Of a DNA stretch of 64,000 nt, positions 26,193 to 35,410 are shown piece by piece (the stretch's first letter is position 1; each line of letters starts with the position of its first letter). The stretch is taken from contig NZ_VSRN01000001.1 of the NCBI RefSeq assembly GCF_008369915.1, positions 1,178,001 through 1,242,000 on the forward strand, in the 5' to 3' direction. The notes under the pieces were generated by a model, which was not told the DNA's origin, searched no databases, and was given only the letters and a program-made list of their open reading frames with translations. The translations under genes and the position numbers were made by a program. This DNA is from Dyadobacter sp. UC 10. GTDB taxonomy: Bacteria > Bacteroidota > Bacteroidia > Cytophagales > Spirosomataceae.

Positions 26193-27338
26193 CTAGTCTT
26201 CGCGTTTCCAGTCGGCGGGAAGCAGGTTTGCAAAACGGTCTTTGCCAAGCTCGCCGGAAATCTGATAGCCCATCGGCATTACTACCCAACCCTGCGGCGT
26301 GACGACCATATAGCCACTCGGGAAATTGATCTGTGTGTATGAAAATGGCATATCAGCATAAGGCGACCGGCTCTTTTTGCGCATATTGAATATCTCAAGC
26401 CTCGTACCGGATACGATCAGGCGCTCCGTTTCCAGCTGGCCAGGCTGTACCAGCCGAACGCCCCTCACCTGTTCAATGCGGTTATGCAGGTGGTTTTTGA
26501 TTGTGTTATAGCCGTTTTGGACCCTGACAGATTTGAAAATGCGGAGCGAATCGGGGATTTCCTGGTAAACCCTGAAACCATGTTCCTGCAAACTATCCGA
26601 GACCATACTGGCGATCAGGTGCTTAAGCGATCCCTGGTATGCGATCTTTTGATTACTTCGCCACAAAATTTTCTGTGCATTGTCCTTTGGCTTCAAGTGT
26701 TCGAACCGGGTACTGCCGCCGTAATAGAGGGTTGGGTTAAAGTAGTCGAATTCGTCCAGATCCTGATGAATTCGGTAACCCAGTGCATAATTCTCAATGA
26801 TCAGCGGGCTCACCGTCTGCGCTGTCAAATGCCCGTCATCTTCCATTGAAATGCGGAGTACCTCCGGATTCAGGATTTTGCATTGCTTACTGAACTTGTT
26901 GGTGCCCAGCAACTCACGGGTAATAATTTTCAAATACCGTTCGCGCTTCTTGTCTTTTTTAGCGTAAATGGTAACCCCCTTCAACTCCATCCCCTCGCGT
27001 AATTTGAACATCACCGTTTTAGTACCCGGCTGCTCGAAACGAAGTGTTTGCTTGACGGTTTCATAGCCGAGAAAGGAGACCGCCATTTCCAGGTTACCGA
27101 TCGTCAGATTAGGGAGTTTGTAATTGCCATTTTCGTCAGCATTAGTTCCTATTGAAGAATTATTGATAAAAACATTTGCAAAAGGCAGCGGCTTCCCCGT
27201 TTTCTCGTCGGTAACTTTTCCAACCAGTGTAACCGTACCAGTTTGCGCAGTCGCCTGCATAACGATCAGCAGCGACAGGCAGGAAAATCCAAACCGTTTA
27301 CAGCAATTTAAATATTCAATCCTAAGAAGCAGCCGCAT
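26193..27338 (-). CDS. Carboxypeptidase-like regulatory domain protein
   Basis: 381 residues from the ATG at 27338. A signal peptide (ending MQATAQ, about residue 31) precedes a CarboxypepD_reg-like beta-sandwich (about 35-120: LVGKVTDEKTGKPLPFANVFINNSSIGTN... VSFLGYE). The remaining 260 residues (TIYAKKDKKRERYLKIITREL ... IASMVSDSLQEHGFRVYQ) have no named function. They resemble the large group of TonB-receptor-like N-terminal domain proteins of Bacteroidota that lack a barrel. Probably outer membrane or periplasmic. It lies between the two SusCD loci but has its own orientation and spacing. Confidence 0.8.
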   Translation of the reverse strand: MRLLLRIEYLNCCKRFGFSCLSLLIVMQATAQTGTVTLVGKVTDEKTGKPLPFANVFINNSSIGTNADENGNYKLPNLTIGNLEMAVSFLGYETVKQTLRFEQPGTKTVMFKLREGMELKGVTIYAKKDKKRERYLKIITRELLGTNKFSKQCKILNPEVLRISMEDDGHLTAQTVSPLIIENYALGYRIHQDLDEFDYFNPTLYYGGSTRFEHLKPKDNAQKILWRSNQKIAYQGSLKHLIASMVSDSLQEHGFRVYQEIPDSLRIFKSVRVQNGYNTIKNHLHNRIEQVRGVRLVQPGQLETERLIVSGTRLEIFNMRKKSRSPYADMPFSYTQINFPSGYMVVTPQGWVVMPMGYQISGELGKDRFANLLPADWKRED

Positions 27339-27426
27339 CGACAATTTTTAATCTTTCGGCCAAATATAAAATGAAGCACCTTATAAAGTATCGAAAATTG
27401 CCCCTTTCCTATTCCAACAGGAATTT

Positions 27427-27472
27427 AAACTGCCTGCGCACAACAGATACATTCGAAAGGCGCAGGCAGTTT
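27427..27472 (-). terminator. Long-stem hairpin ending the second SusCD operon
   Basis: Arms AAACTGCCTGCGC (27427-27439) and GCGCAGGCAGTTT (27460-27472) pair perfectly over 13 bp around a 20-nt loop, 15 bp after the stop of the lipoprotein gene. The U-tract is weak (TTTAAATT), so it may be partly a 3'-end stabiliser. Confidence 0.65.
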
Positions 27473-27486
27473 GGGAAGTAAAAATA

Positions 27487-27963
27487 CTAAGGATTGGTTT
27501 TTAAAGTCACGTTTCGCTGCGAAGAGGGAAGATTGTTTTCCGCAACCACTTCTGCGAACAGAACCAGCGACATGTTTTTGGTGAGAGGCGCTTTTACCGG
27601 CACTTTTACCACATAGTTCCGGAGCTCGCTGTCATATTTCTGAGTACCTGCCGGCAACGTCGTTACAAGCGTTTGAACGCCGGTGGTCGTAGCAGCGGAA
27701 TAAATCCTGAACTCTTTAACCGCTATTTCGGAGGTATATTCAATGTTGACATTCACCGTAGTGGCAGAATCCACGGTGATACCGGGCTGTAACACGCCCG
27801 CAGCTGAAAAGGTCTTTGTCTCTCCCAGCCACAGTACCGCAATCTGCGCTACTTTCCCGTTGCTCGTCAAAAGGTCTTCAAACAAATCCGGCTCTTTATA
27901 GCAGCCACTCAGCAGAAACAGGCTTGCAAATGATAGCAGAGCCACTTTTATACGCTTATTCAT
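27487..27963 (-). CDS. Small lipoprotein of the second SusCD locus
   Basis: 158 residues. The lipoprotein signal MNKRIKVALLSFASLFLLSGC has a classical lipobox. The mature part is beta-rich with an Ig-like pattern (TTVNVNIEYTSEIAVKEFRIYSA ... NYVVKVPVKAPLTKNMSLVLFAEVV). It resembles the short SusE/F-like or DUF-type surface lipoproteins often found as third genes of SusCD operons. It begins 27 bp downstream of SusD and is followed by the 27427-27472 hairpin, so it is the last gene of the operon. Ligand unknown. Confidence 0.75.
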   Translation of the reverse strand: MNKRIKVALLSFASLFLLSGCYKEPDLFEDLLTSNGKVAQIAVLWLGETKTFSAAGVLQPGITVDSATTVNVNIEYTSEIAVKEFRIYSAATTTGVQTLVTTLPAGTQKYDSELRNYVVKVPVKAPLTKNMSLVLFAEVVAENNLPSSQRNVTLKTNP

Positions 27964-27990
27964 GATAGTCGTTTTTTAGTAAAACACGGG

Positions 27991-29418
27991 TTATTTGGAC
28001 ATCCACCACATCGGCATTTCCGGGTCTTTCTGGTTAGCCTGAACTGTTTTAGAGTTCCTCGTAATCTCAGAATCCGGGTAGCGCATCCGCTGAATACGGC
28101 TTCCGCCCAGGTCGGGATTGGGCTTGACCGGCATTGGAAAATCGAGGTAACTGTATTTCCTGATATCCGTCCAGATATCCCCAATCAAAAGCATCGATTT
28201 AAATTTTTCGGTGATAATGTGCTTCGCAGTCAGTTTTGCCGCACTTACATTCACCGGCGCCGCAGCCAGGTATTTGGCAATGTCAGCATCCGTTACGCCT
28301 ACCTTTTTCATATTGGAAGATATCATTTCCAGGTAAGCCCCGTACCCTGCTGCCGACGTCCCGGTGGAAGTGGGCGTTCCTCCGTTTAAAAGGAAAAGCG
28401 CCTCGGCCTTAATGGCGGCAGTTTCCGAGTAAGTCATCATCACCAGAGGTGAATTGATGTTCGAATGCCAGGCTTTCGCGGTCAGATCGACGGTGGAGCC
28501 GCTCCCGGATCCCGGTACCACACCGGCGTATACCGTCTGGTTGTTTTTCAACGAAATTACTTTCGGTAACCTCGGATCCTCGATCCCCTGTACGGTCCCA
28601 TTCATCAGATTGACAAATGTATTAGTAAAAGTGACCGACAAGTTGCTGGTCGTGTTCGGTATCGCGACCCGGCTGTACCAGGGGTTCAGGTTTTTGGAAT
28701 TGTATTGTAACTGAAAATCGTCCGCATTCCCTGTCATGCCTTTTTCCAGGGCGGCTATTGCTGCCTGCGCGGCTTGCTGCGGGTTTTTGAGGGACAAATG
28801 CATGGCATAGCGCGCTTTTAGAGAATAAGCCAGCCGGGTCCATTTTGCCGCATCACCATTGTAGATCAAATCGTCCGATGAAGGCAGGGTACCGGTGTTT
28901 TTGGCGAGTTCGACAATTGCCTCGTCGAGCAATTTCTGAATAGTCCCGTAGATCTGTTCCTGCGTGTCGTAAGCGGGCGAAAAGTTCTTTTGATCAGCCT
29001 GCGAATAGGGTACATTCTCCCAGTTGACTGTCGCAATACCCAGGTTGTAGGCCATCAGTACCTTCGCAACGCCGACATATACCGGCGCATCTTCGCTCCC
29101 GCCTTTTGAAATGATTGCGTTCAACTGAGGAACCACATATAAGTACATGTTCGACCAGCCGAGGGTATTATCGGTCTCTGCGTAAGTGTCGATCCCGTCT
29201 TCACCAATTGCGTTTCCCAATTGTTGCGAGTATTGACAAGCAACATACGCCTGCTGATAACTCGCCTCGCCGGTGTAGAATTGGGCAGTCGGAAGCAACT
29301 CCTGCATGGTCGCGTCCGCTTTGAGCGTTGGATCGACGTTGATATCGAGGTAATTATTGCAGCCCGTGAGCAGAATGATCGGGACGCAGATTATCCAAAG
29401 TCTTTTGATATTTTTCAT
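27991..29418 (-). CDS. SusD-like outer-membrane lipoprotein
   Basis: 475 residues with lipobox LLTGC (Cys near 20) and the SusD-like_2 pattern: YLDINVDPT at the start of the mature protein, a TPR region (ARYAMHLSLKNPQQAAQAAIAALEKGM about 200-230), MMTYSETAAIKAEALFL near 360 and a C-terminal PDSEITRN. This branch of SusD is common with SusC proteins that lack adjacent glycosidases. It begins 3 bp after the SusC stop, so translation is probably coupled. It captures the substrate for the transporter at 29422-32538. Confidence 0.92.
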   Translation of the reverse strand: MKNIKRLWIICVPIILLTGCNNYLDINVDPTLKADATMQELLPTAQFYTGEASYQQAYVACQYSQQLGNAIGEDGIDTYAETDNTLGWSNMYLYVVPQLNAIISKGGSEDAPVYVGVAKVLMAYNLGIATVNWENVPYSQADQKNFSPAYDTQEQIYGTIQKLLDEAIVELAKNTGTLPSSDDLIYNGDAAKWTRLAYSLKARYAMHLSLKNPQQAAQAAIAALEKGMTGNADDFQLQYNSKNLNPWYSRVAIPNTTSNLSVTFTNTFVNLMNGTVQGIEDPRLPKVISLKNNQTVYAGVVPGSGSGSTVDLTAKAWHSNINSPLVMMTYSETAAIKAEALFLLNGGTPTSTGTSAAGYGAYLEMISSNMKKVGVTDADIAKYLAAAPVNVSAAKLTAKHIITEKFKSMLLIGDIWTDIRKYSYLDFPMPVKPNPDLGGSRIQRMRYPDSEITRNSKTVQANQKDPEMPMWWMSK

Positions 29419-29421
29419 ACA

Positions 29422-32400
29422 TCAGAAATTTACATTCACACCAAATTGAAAACTCTTCGTCGCCGGATTGTTCCGCCCCACAAAACCGATCAGGTTAGTA
29501 CCCGATCCAAACGTAAGCGCCTCTGGATCATAGCCACGAAAGGGTGTGCTCAAGAAAAGGTTTGTACCGGTAAGCGTAAATCTGACACCTCCTGCGAAAA
29601 CAGAGTTAGCGAGCAGGCTCTTGGGCAATGCATAATTGAGACTGACTGTTCTAAGCCGTATCCAGGAACCGTCCTGGATATTAAAATCGGCTGCATTACC
29701 CATATAGCGTGCAGTGGAAGGGTTGTAAAATGCATCGTCGAGCACCACGGCTTTGGTATTAGGCACGTAGCTGATTTGCCCCTCCTCCGATTTCTGTTCC
29801 ACCACTCCTTTGAACACCACCTGCTCATACCGCCGCTCTGTGATCTTGATAGAACCCGCGCGGAATGCGTTTCTTTCGCCCAGATCCACTACGTCGCCCC
29901 CTTTTCGCCATTCCAGCAGAAAGGATAAACCGAGACCTTTATAGTTGAAGGAGTTGGTCAAGCCAGCTGTCCAGTCGGGCAAGGCATTTCCGTAGGGGGT
30001 TGTGACTAAGCTGGTTAATGGAAATCCATTTGCCTGGATCAGCTTCTGCCCATCGGGGGCGCGCATATAATCAAGTCCCCAGAGGTCGCCTACCCGGCTT
30101 CCTTCCCTTACTTTCAAAACACCGCGGCTACCGTTGTCAAAATAAGAGATCTCTTCGAGCTCGTCGGGCATATCGATCACCCTGCCGTCCATTTTTGTAA
30201 AGTTGAGTGACATATCCCAGTTGAAACTCGAAGTCTGAACCGGCTTGAACGACAGCAACAGCTCTACGCCTTTGTTACGTATCAAACCAATATTAGTGTA
30301 GTAAAAGGAATAGCCGGACACATTGGAAACCGGCGCACGAACGATCTGGTCTTTGCTATCCATCGTAAAATAAGTCGCATCAACCATTAAACGGTTCCGA
30401 AAAAACCTTAATTCAGTCCCGAATTCAATGGAAGTGGTCCTCTCCGGTCTCAGATTGTCGGATGCCGTCGTTGACCTCCTGATAAAACCCGGTACTGTAT
30501 TTCCATAAGGGAAGTTATCTGCAATTTCGTAGTAGGCCCCGATTACGTATGGATCCGTACCTTTCCCAACCTGTGCCCACGACGCACGCAGCTTACCGTA
30601 GGAAAGCACATTGTTTTTTGGAAGATTTTCGGTAAAAATATATCCGGCATTAAAAGAAGGATAAAAGAATGAATTGCTCGCGACAGGTAAAGTTGAAACA
30701 ATATCATTCCGCCCTGTTGCATTCAGGTAAAGCACATCTTTATAGCTCAGCTTCACGTCGGCAAAAAAGCTGACTATCCTGTATTGAAGCGGAGAATACG
30801 GCCGCGTCTGCTGGTTGCGGTAGCTACTGATTTCGTCCGTGAAAGGTGCCCGCCAGCCTTCGCCTCGTTCATAATAACTGTCCGGCCTTTTGCTGTCAAC
30901 AATCGAATTCCCCACCATCAGCGAGCCTGACCAGCTTTCATTGAAGTTTTTGGTTGCTGTGATATAAAGGTTTGAATTAATCTCGCGGTAGTTAATGTAC
31001 TCTTTGATCAAAAAACCCTTCACCGCTGTGCCTACATCAAAAGTGCTGTCAACCTGCCGGAACCGGCGCTCATTGAAAGCATCAAAAGTGAGCTGGTATT
31101 TAGCAGTCAGCCAGTCGTTTACCTTGTAATTTAAAGTTGCATCGGCGATGTAGCGGTTAACTTTATCGATCCTTGGACTCTTTTCAACCAGATACCTCGG
31201 GTTGTCGGTAAAGCCGGGCAGCAGGTTCTTGTAGGAACCGTCAGCATGGAGGTAATCATTTACATCATAGGTATTTGGCCAGTAGGATAATGCACTAAAA
31301 ATCGATTTATCCCCGGCTGGCGGTCTCTTTCCACCGGACCGAATATAGTTGAACGACCCCGACACGGTGAAATTCCTGGTCAGGTTGTACGATCCTGCCA
31401 GCTTTCCTGAAGTCCTGGAAAAATCCGTTGTGGGAACGATACCCTGCTGGTAGTTATTCCCGGCTGAAAAGTAAATATTTCCCGTTTCACTGCCCTTTGT
31501 AATCGTGACCGTATTGTTGGTACGAAAGCCTGTCTGGTAAAATCCGCGAAAGTTGTCGTAGATACGGTCCGTGTCATTACCAATGACCGACGGCCCGAAC
31601 GATTGGTAGGGGGTCCGCTGCCGCACTTCTGTGGGCGAGATAAATTCACCAAATCTACCCTGAATGAAACGTTTCTGAATATCCGGCGATTTGCCCAATA
31701 CATCAACTCCGCCGGAAAGTGAAACGGAGACATTCATTTTACCTGTTTTACCACGTTTTGTAGTGATGATGATGGCCCCGTTGGATGCACGCAGACCGTA
31801 CAGCGCAGTAGCAGCCGGGCCTTTCAGCACAGAGATGCTTTCGATATCGTCGGGGTTAATATCGGCCGCTCTGTTAGTATTGGCAAATTGTTCAGAAGCT
31901 CCCGGCGAGGCTGTTCCAGCACTTGGAAGGGGACTTCCGGCAGTGGTTGCATTGCTGATGATAATCCCGTCAATTACAAATAACGGCTGGTTATCGGCGC
32001 TGCCGCTCAGAGAGGTGATGCCTCTCAAAATAATGTTAACACCTGCCCCGGGCGCTCCACCCGACCCCGTGATCACGGCCCCTGCCACTTTGCCCTGCAA
32101 CGCACCTATCATATTCGGGTTTCCCGACTCTTTGATTTCATCCGATTTGATGGACTGCACTGAATATCCGATCGCACGCTTCTCCTGCGTCTGCCCGAGC
32201 GCCGTCACCACGACTTCGTCCAGGATGGAGGCCTCAGACTGTAGCGTCACGTTTACAACCTGCTGATCTGTAACATTGACTTCGGTTCGTTTGAAACCGA
32301 TAAAGCTAAAAACCAATATTCCGCCGGGAGCCACTGAAATACTATATTCCCCCTTTTCATTGGTAGAGGTTCCCTGTGAAGTGCCTTTGACACTTACACT

Positions 32401-32538
32401 CACCCCCGGGATCTCTGACCCGTCCTGATCGGTTACCCTGCCCCTGACCAGTCCGCTCTGGGCATTACCTCTGTCCACGGATAGCATCGCGAAGAGCAGG
32501 AAAGCGCTTAAAATCTTGTAAAGTAATTGATTCATCAT
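29422..32538 (-). CDS. SusC/RagA family TonB-linked outer membrane transporter (second locus)
   Basis: 1038 residues from the Met-Met start at 32538; an upstream in-frame start would add 19 residues without a signal peptide. Signal peptide ending GNAQ, carboxypeptidase-like domain (RGRVTDQDGSEIPGVSVSVKGTSQGT), a plug with VIDGIIISN and ALYGLRASNGAIIITTKRG, and a barrel ending in the aromatic FQFGVNVNF. It is paired with the SusD-like gene 3 bp downstream and a small lipoprotein gene. It is only moderately similar to the SusC at 21183-24428, so the two loci probably take up different substrates. Confidence 0.95.
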   Translation of the reverse strand: MMNQLLYKILSAFLLFAMLSVDRGNAQSGLVRGRVTDQDGSEIPGVSVSVKGTSQGTSTNEKGEYSISVAPGGILVFSFIGFKRTEVNVTDQQVVNVTLQSEASILDEVVVTALGQTQEKRAIGYSVQSIKSDEIKESGNPNMIGALQGKVAGAVITGSGGAPGAGVNIILRGITSLSGSADNQPLFVIDGIIISNATTAGSPLPSAGTASPGASEQFANTNRAADINPDDIESISVLKGPAATALYGLRASNGAIIITTKRGKTGKMNVSVSLSGGVDVLGKSPDIQKRFIQGRFGEFISPTEVRQRTPYQSFGPSVIGNDTDRIYDNFRGFYQTGFRTNNTVTITKGSETGNIYFSAGNNYQQGIVPTTDFSRTSGKLAGSYNLTRNFTVSGSFNYIRSGGKRPPAGDKSIFSALSYWPNTYDVNDYLHADGSYKNLLPGFTDNPRYLVEKSPRIDKVNRYIADATLNYKVNDWLTAKYQLTFDAFNERRFRQVDSTFDVGTAVKGFLIKEYINYREINSNLYITATKNFNESWSGSLMVGNSIVDSKRPDSYYERGEGWRAPFTDEISSYRNQQTRPYSPLQYRIVSFFADVKLSYKDVLYLNATGRNDIVSTLPVASNSFFYPSFNAGYIFTENLPKNNVLSYGKLRASWAQVGKGTDPYVIGAYYEIADNFPYGNTVPGFIRRSTTASDNLRPERTTSIEFGTELRFFRNRLMVDATYFTMDSKDQIVRAPVSNVSGYSFYYTNIGLIRNKGVELLLSFKPVQTSSFNWDMSLNFTKMDGRVIDMPDELEEISYFDNGSRGVLKVREGSRVGDLWGLDYMRAPDGQKLIQANGFPLTSLVTTPYGNALPDWTAGLTNSFNYKGLGLSFLLEWRKGGDVVDLGERNAFRAGSIKITERRYEQVVFKGVVEQKSEEGQISYVPNTKAVVLDDAFYNPSTARYMGNAADFNIQDGSWIRLRTVSLNYALPKSLLANSVFAGGVRFTLTGTNLFLSTPFRGYDPEALTFGSGTNLIGFVGRNNPATKSFQFGVNVNF

Positions 32539-32687
32539 ATTTGGTTTGTTATGTAGATACGTGTAATTTAATATTCTCTCTTTAAAAATTAACATTTATT
32601 ACCAGCAAATAATCTAACGGTCACTTGCGGTGTGTGAACCGTCAAGGTCACCAGCCGAACAACCTCTAATTTTAATTACTAGAAAAA

Positions 32688-32701
32688 TAGTTTGTTAACT
32701 A
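32688..32701. promoter_or_regulatory. Candidate BlaI-type operator
   Basis: TAGTT-TGTT-AACTA is a perfect 5-bp dyad overlapping the putative -33 TTTG of the blaI-like promoter. AAAAATAGTTT also occurs as a direct repeat at 32683-32693 and 32703-32713, 20 bp apart. BlaI/MecI repressors bind such short dyads and repress their own operon; binding here is inferred. Confidence 0.45.
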
Positions 32702-32722
32702 TAAAAATAGTTTCTACTTTCG
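32691..32722 (+). promoter_or_regulatory. Candidate promoter of the blaI-blaR1-like operon
   Basis: TTTG (32691-32694) and TACTTTCG (32715-32722, one mismatch to TAnnTTTG) are 20 bp apart. The expected transcription start coincides with or lies next to the ATG at 32727, implying a very short or absent leader. Confidence 0.45.
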
Positions 32723-32726
32723 GAAC

Positions 32727-33095
32727 ATGGAATTTCAAAAGTTGACTAACAAAGAAGAACAGGTAATGCAGGTGCTTTGGAACCTGGAAAATGCATATGT
32801 GAAGGATATGCTTCCATTGTTTACAGAACCAAAACTGCATTACAACACCCTTTCGACCATTATCCGGAACCTGGAAGAAAAGGGGTACGTGAGTCATCGG
32901 CAGTTTGGGAATACCTACGAATATTTCCCGGTGGTGAAAAAGGACGATTATCAAAACCATTTCGTGCTGAACAAAGTGGTAGGCAGCTATTTTAATGATT
33001 CGTACAAAGATCTGGTCGCCTATTTTGCTAAAAATGAGAAAGTAACTCCCGACGATCTCCGGGAGATTATCAGGATGATCGAGGAAGGAGATTAA
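32727..33095 (+). CDS. BlaI/MecI/CopY family transcriptional repressor
   Basis: 122 residues. A winged helix-turn-helix (about 4-72: LTNKEEQVMQVLWNLENAYVKDMLP ... LHYNTLSTIIRNLEEKGYVSHRQFGNTYEYFPV) and a dimerising C-terminal helix region (VGSYFNDSYKDLVAYFAKNEKVT). These repressors dissociate from DNA when a membrane M56 peptidase signals. Such a gene (33128-34882) starts 32 bp downstream, so the pair is a sensor-repressor operon. The upstream dyad at 32688-32701 is its likely operator. Confidence 0.9.
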   Translation: MEFQKLTNKEEQVMQVLWNLENAYVKDMLPLFTEPKLHYNTLSTIIRNLEEKGYVSHRQFGNTYEYFPVVKKDDYQNHFVLNKVVGSYFNDSYKDLVAYFAKNEKVTPDDLREIIRMIEEGD

Positions 33096-33127
33096 AAGTT
33101 AATGTACCACCATTAATCCACCCGCTT

Positions 33128-34882
33128 ATGCTATTCCCTTACCTTTTGAAAGTCAGCTTGCTGCTGGCAGTGCTGACCCTGGGCTATCGCTGGATGGTGC
33201 AGTTTGAAACATTTTCCAAACTTAATCGTGCGCTGCTCTGGCTGAATGTGATGGCAGCCTGGACCCTTCCATTGATCCCGATGCCCGACTGGGGGCCAGT
33301 GAAGGTTCAAACGGAATTTCATCAGTCGATCCCAAAAATCGCGAAGGTTATCCCGACTGTTGCTCAGCAAATAATACCTGATAATGGTTCTCTGGCAATG
33401 AAAAGTAGCAAATGGGAAGGATTGGGTTTGGCAGACTGGCTGCTGCTCGCGTACCTGGCAGGAGTTACGATCCTGGCTGTCCGCTTTCTGTATCAGGTTG
33501 GAAAACTCATTTATGTGCTGGCAAAATCAGATTTCGAGGAGTCAAACAACAGGGTTTATTTAGTCAGGAACAGGAAAATCAAATCTCCCTACTCATTTTT
33601 CCACTGGATTTTAGTTAACCCCGAAAACCACACGCCGCAGGAAATGCGCCATATTCTTGCCCACGAAACGGAGCACGCTTTACAATGGCACAGCATTGAT
33701 TTGCTGCTATCCGAAATCCAGCGCATTCTGCTGTGGTTCAATCCTTTCGCCTGGTATCATCAAAAGCTCGTGCAGGCAAACCTCGAATACCTTGCCGATG
33801 GGGCTGTGCTGGAAGGTGGAATTGAGAAAAAGCAATATCAATATAGTCTGCTTACAGCGGTATTACAGGATAAAGAGTTGCCGCTCACCACTTCTTTTGC
33901 TCAGTCATTACTTAAAAACCGCATCAAAATGATGAACAAAAAACCTTCGCACTATTTAGCCTGGGTTAAATATGTGCTATTAATCGCGATACTTTATCTA
34001 TCCTCCGCATTTGTGGCACCTTATCGACATAAATTGGTAGTAATGGCGCCGAAAGTTGTAAGAACGGCGGTGATGAAGCTGATGGAAGACACAGTTTCCA
34101 AGGAGCAAAAACAAAAGTTGGAAGTGAAGCCGGAAAAAGCAATACTGAAAGCCACCATTATTCCTGTGGCAGACTCAGTTTCCGAGACTCCCGATCGAAA
34201 AAGAATAAAGGGAGTTTTGATCAGAAACGATACACTTTACTGGGGCATTTCTGCATTGACTACCTGGGAAGATGTTAGTGAAATGCGCAAAGCTGTTAAC
34301 AAATTTGGAGGTGAAATCCAGATTAACGGAATACAGTATGACCCTTTCCAGCATTTCATCACTTCCGTAAGTGTGAGGGTAGCTTCTAAAAGTCAGGGAT
34401 CGAGCGGCAGCGGATCCACGGACGAACGCCGCAAAACTGCGGAAAACGAATTTATGCCTATCCAGGGATATTCGGGTTATATTAAAAAGGATGGGATCGG
34501 CATGGGTCAATGGCCACCTGCGCCTTTAAGCCAGGAACTAGAAAATGACTACCAAAAGGCGCTTTCGCAGCATAAACAAAACGCAACAGCCTATTTTGAG
34601 CACAATTTAAAAGCAACGATCGGGCCAAATTCTGGCAGCGGTTACTCCAAAGAAATTTTGGAAGGCAAATATGCCGCCAGATTTTTGGAGAGAGGTGGTA
34701 TAGGTAAATCTCCGGAGAAGACTCTAAAGGTCACAGAACTTTACAAGGATGCTGAACTCTACTTGAATACCAGGCCGACCACTCTGGCGGAACTCAACGC
34801 GTTGCCTTTCGAACAATTCGAGAAAGCTAGCATTTTTGAAGACAATGCAGGTAAAAAGTACATGATTGTGTATGCGCGATAA
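33128..34882 (+). CDS. BlaR1-like M56 family membrane metallopeptidase
   Basis: 584 residues. Membrane helices at about 5-22, 35-52, 103-125 and 275-298 surround the M56 zinc peptidase domain with HETEH (179-183) and a downstream EYLADGAVLEGG region that supplies the further zinc ligand. BlaR1 proteins cleave or trigger loss of the BlaI repressor on a signal. The C-terminal 280 residues are periplasmic, without a penicillin-binding serine motif set (no SxxK visible); they contain a Ser/Gly-rich linker near residue 420. The signal is therefore probably not a beta-lactam bound as in BlaR1. Cotranscribed with the BlaI-like gene. Confidence 0.88.
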   Translation: MLFPYLLKVSLLLAVLTLGYRWMVQFETFSKLNRALLWLNVMAAWTLPLIPMPDWGPVKVQTEFHQSIPKIAKVIPTVAQQIIPDNGSLAMKSSKWEGLGLADWLLLAYLAGVTILAVRFLYQVGKLIYVLAKSDFEESNNRVYLVRNRKIKSPYSFFHWILVNPENHTPQEMRHILAHETEHALQWHSIDLLLSEIQRILLWFNPFAWYHQKLVQANLEYLADGAVLEGGIEKKQYQYSLLTAVLQDKELPLTTSFAQSLLKNRIKMMNKKPSHYLAWVKYVLLIAILYLSSAFVAPYRHKLVVMAPKVVRTAVMKLMEDTVSKEQKQKLEVKPEKAILKATIIPVADSVSETPDRKRIKGVLIRNDTLYWGISALTTWEDVSEMRKAVNKFGGEIQINGIQYDPFQHFITSVSVRVASKSQGSSGSGSTDERRKTAENEFMPIQGYSGYIKKDGIGMGQWPPAPLSQELENDYQKALSQHKQNATAYFEHNLKATIGPNSGSGYSKEILEGKYAARFLERGGIGKSPEKTLKVTELYKDAELYLNTRPTTLAELNALPFEQFEKASIFEDNAGKKYMIVYAR

Positions 34883-34888
34883 ATAAAA

Positions 34889-34903
34889 GGGGCAGCCAGA
34901 AAT
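34889..34903 (+). repeat. Direct repeat, copy 1, flanking the toxin-antitoxin module
   Basis: GGGGCAGCCAGAAAT, 7 bp after the M56 gene stop codon. The same 15 bases occur at 35411-35425. In copy 2 they form the left arm of a terminator; copy 1 has no matching right arm. Confidence 0.7.
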
Positions 34904-34950
34904 TGCAAACATCCCTGGTTGAAGTATCTTTACTTAAACGAAAGATTCAA

Positions 34951-35148
34951 ATGGAAACACTGGTATTTCGACCTGAAAACAAGGAACAACTGGAAGCGCT
35001 GAAAGCTTTTGCCAAAGCGTTAAAAATATCATTTGTATCAAACCCTGATGGTTATGATCCAAAATTTGTTGCCAAAATCCAGGAAAGCAGAAAGCAGTTT
35101 GAAAACGGAGACTTTAAAGTCGTCGAGATCGAAGATCTCTGGAAATGA
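34951..35148 (+). CDS. Antitoxin-like protein (DUF2683-type) of a YoeB module
   Basis: 65 residues from the ATG at 34951 (an in-frame TTG at 34903 lies inside the direct repeat and is unlikely). The N-terminus METLVFRPENKEQLEALKAFAKAL forms a strand and a helix like short DUF2683-type antitoxins. The C-terminus FKVVEIEDLWK is the likely toxin-binding segment. It overlaps the YoeB gene by 4 bp. The role is inferred from position: antitoxin immediately upstream of toxin, coupled translation. Confidence 0.75.
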   Translation: METLVFRPENKEQLEALKAFAKALKISFVSNPDGYDPKFVAKIQESRKQFENGDFKVVEIEDLWK

Positions 35149-35408
35149 GCAGAAAGCTCAGTTTCTCCGCCAAAGCTTACGAAGATCTTCAATACTGGAA
35201 AAAAACAGGCAACTCGAGTATTCAGAAAAAAATTGAAGAAATACTCAGATCGATAATCGAAACGCCATTTCAGGGCATAGGAAAACCGGAAGCTCTAAAA
35301 CACGAGCTCGCAGGATCCTGGTCGAGAAGAATAAATCGTGAACACCGGGTAGTATATCGGGTAGACGACGAATTCATTAAAATTGAATCATTAAAAGGGC
35401 ATTATTAA
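35145..35408 (+). CDS. Txe/YoeB family mRNA interferase toxin
   Basis: 87 residues, the family's usual length. Catalytic residues can be matched: Glu49 in KPEALKHELAGSWSRRI, Arg65 in INREHRVVYRV, and the C-terminal His86-Tyr87 in LKGHY. YoeB cuts mRNA at the ribosomal A site. The gene overlaps its antitoxin by 4 bp and both lie between two copies of a 15-bp direct repeat. Confidence 0.92.
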   Translation: MSRKLSFSAKAYEDLQYWKKTGNSSIQKKIEEILRSIIETPFQGIGKPEALKHELAGSWSRRINREHRVVYRVDDEFIKIESLKGHY

Positions 35409-35410
35409 AC

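Noticed and set aside
29221..29928. 235-codon plus-strand frame across the SusD/SusC junction of the second locus
   Set aside because: Antisense to two confident genes and spans their junction; no domain signal.
31691..32266. 191-codon plus-strand frame opposite SusC (second locus)
   Set aside because: Low-complexity Ser/Pro/Ala shadow of the plug-domain coding region.
34903..34950. Upstream TTG start for the YoeB antitoxin
   Set aside because: It falls in the direct repeat and adds 16 residues that do not resemble the rest; the ATG at 34951 is preferred.
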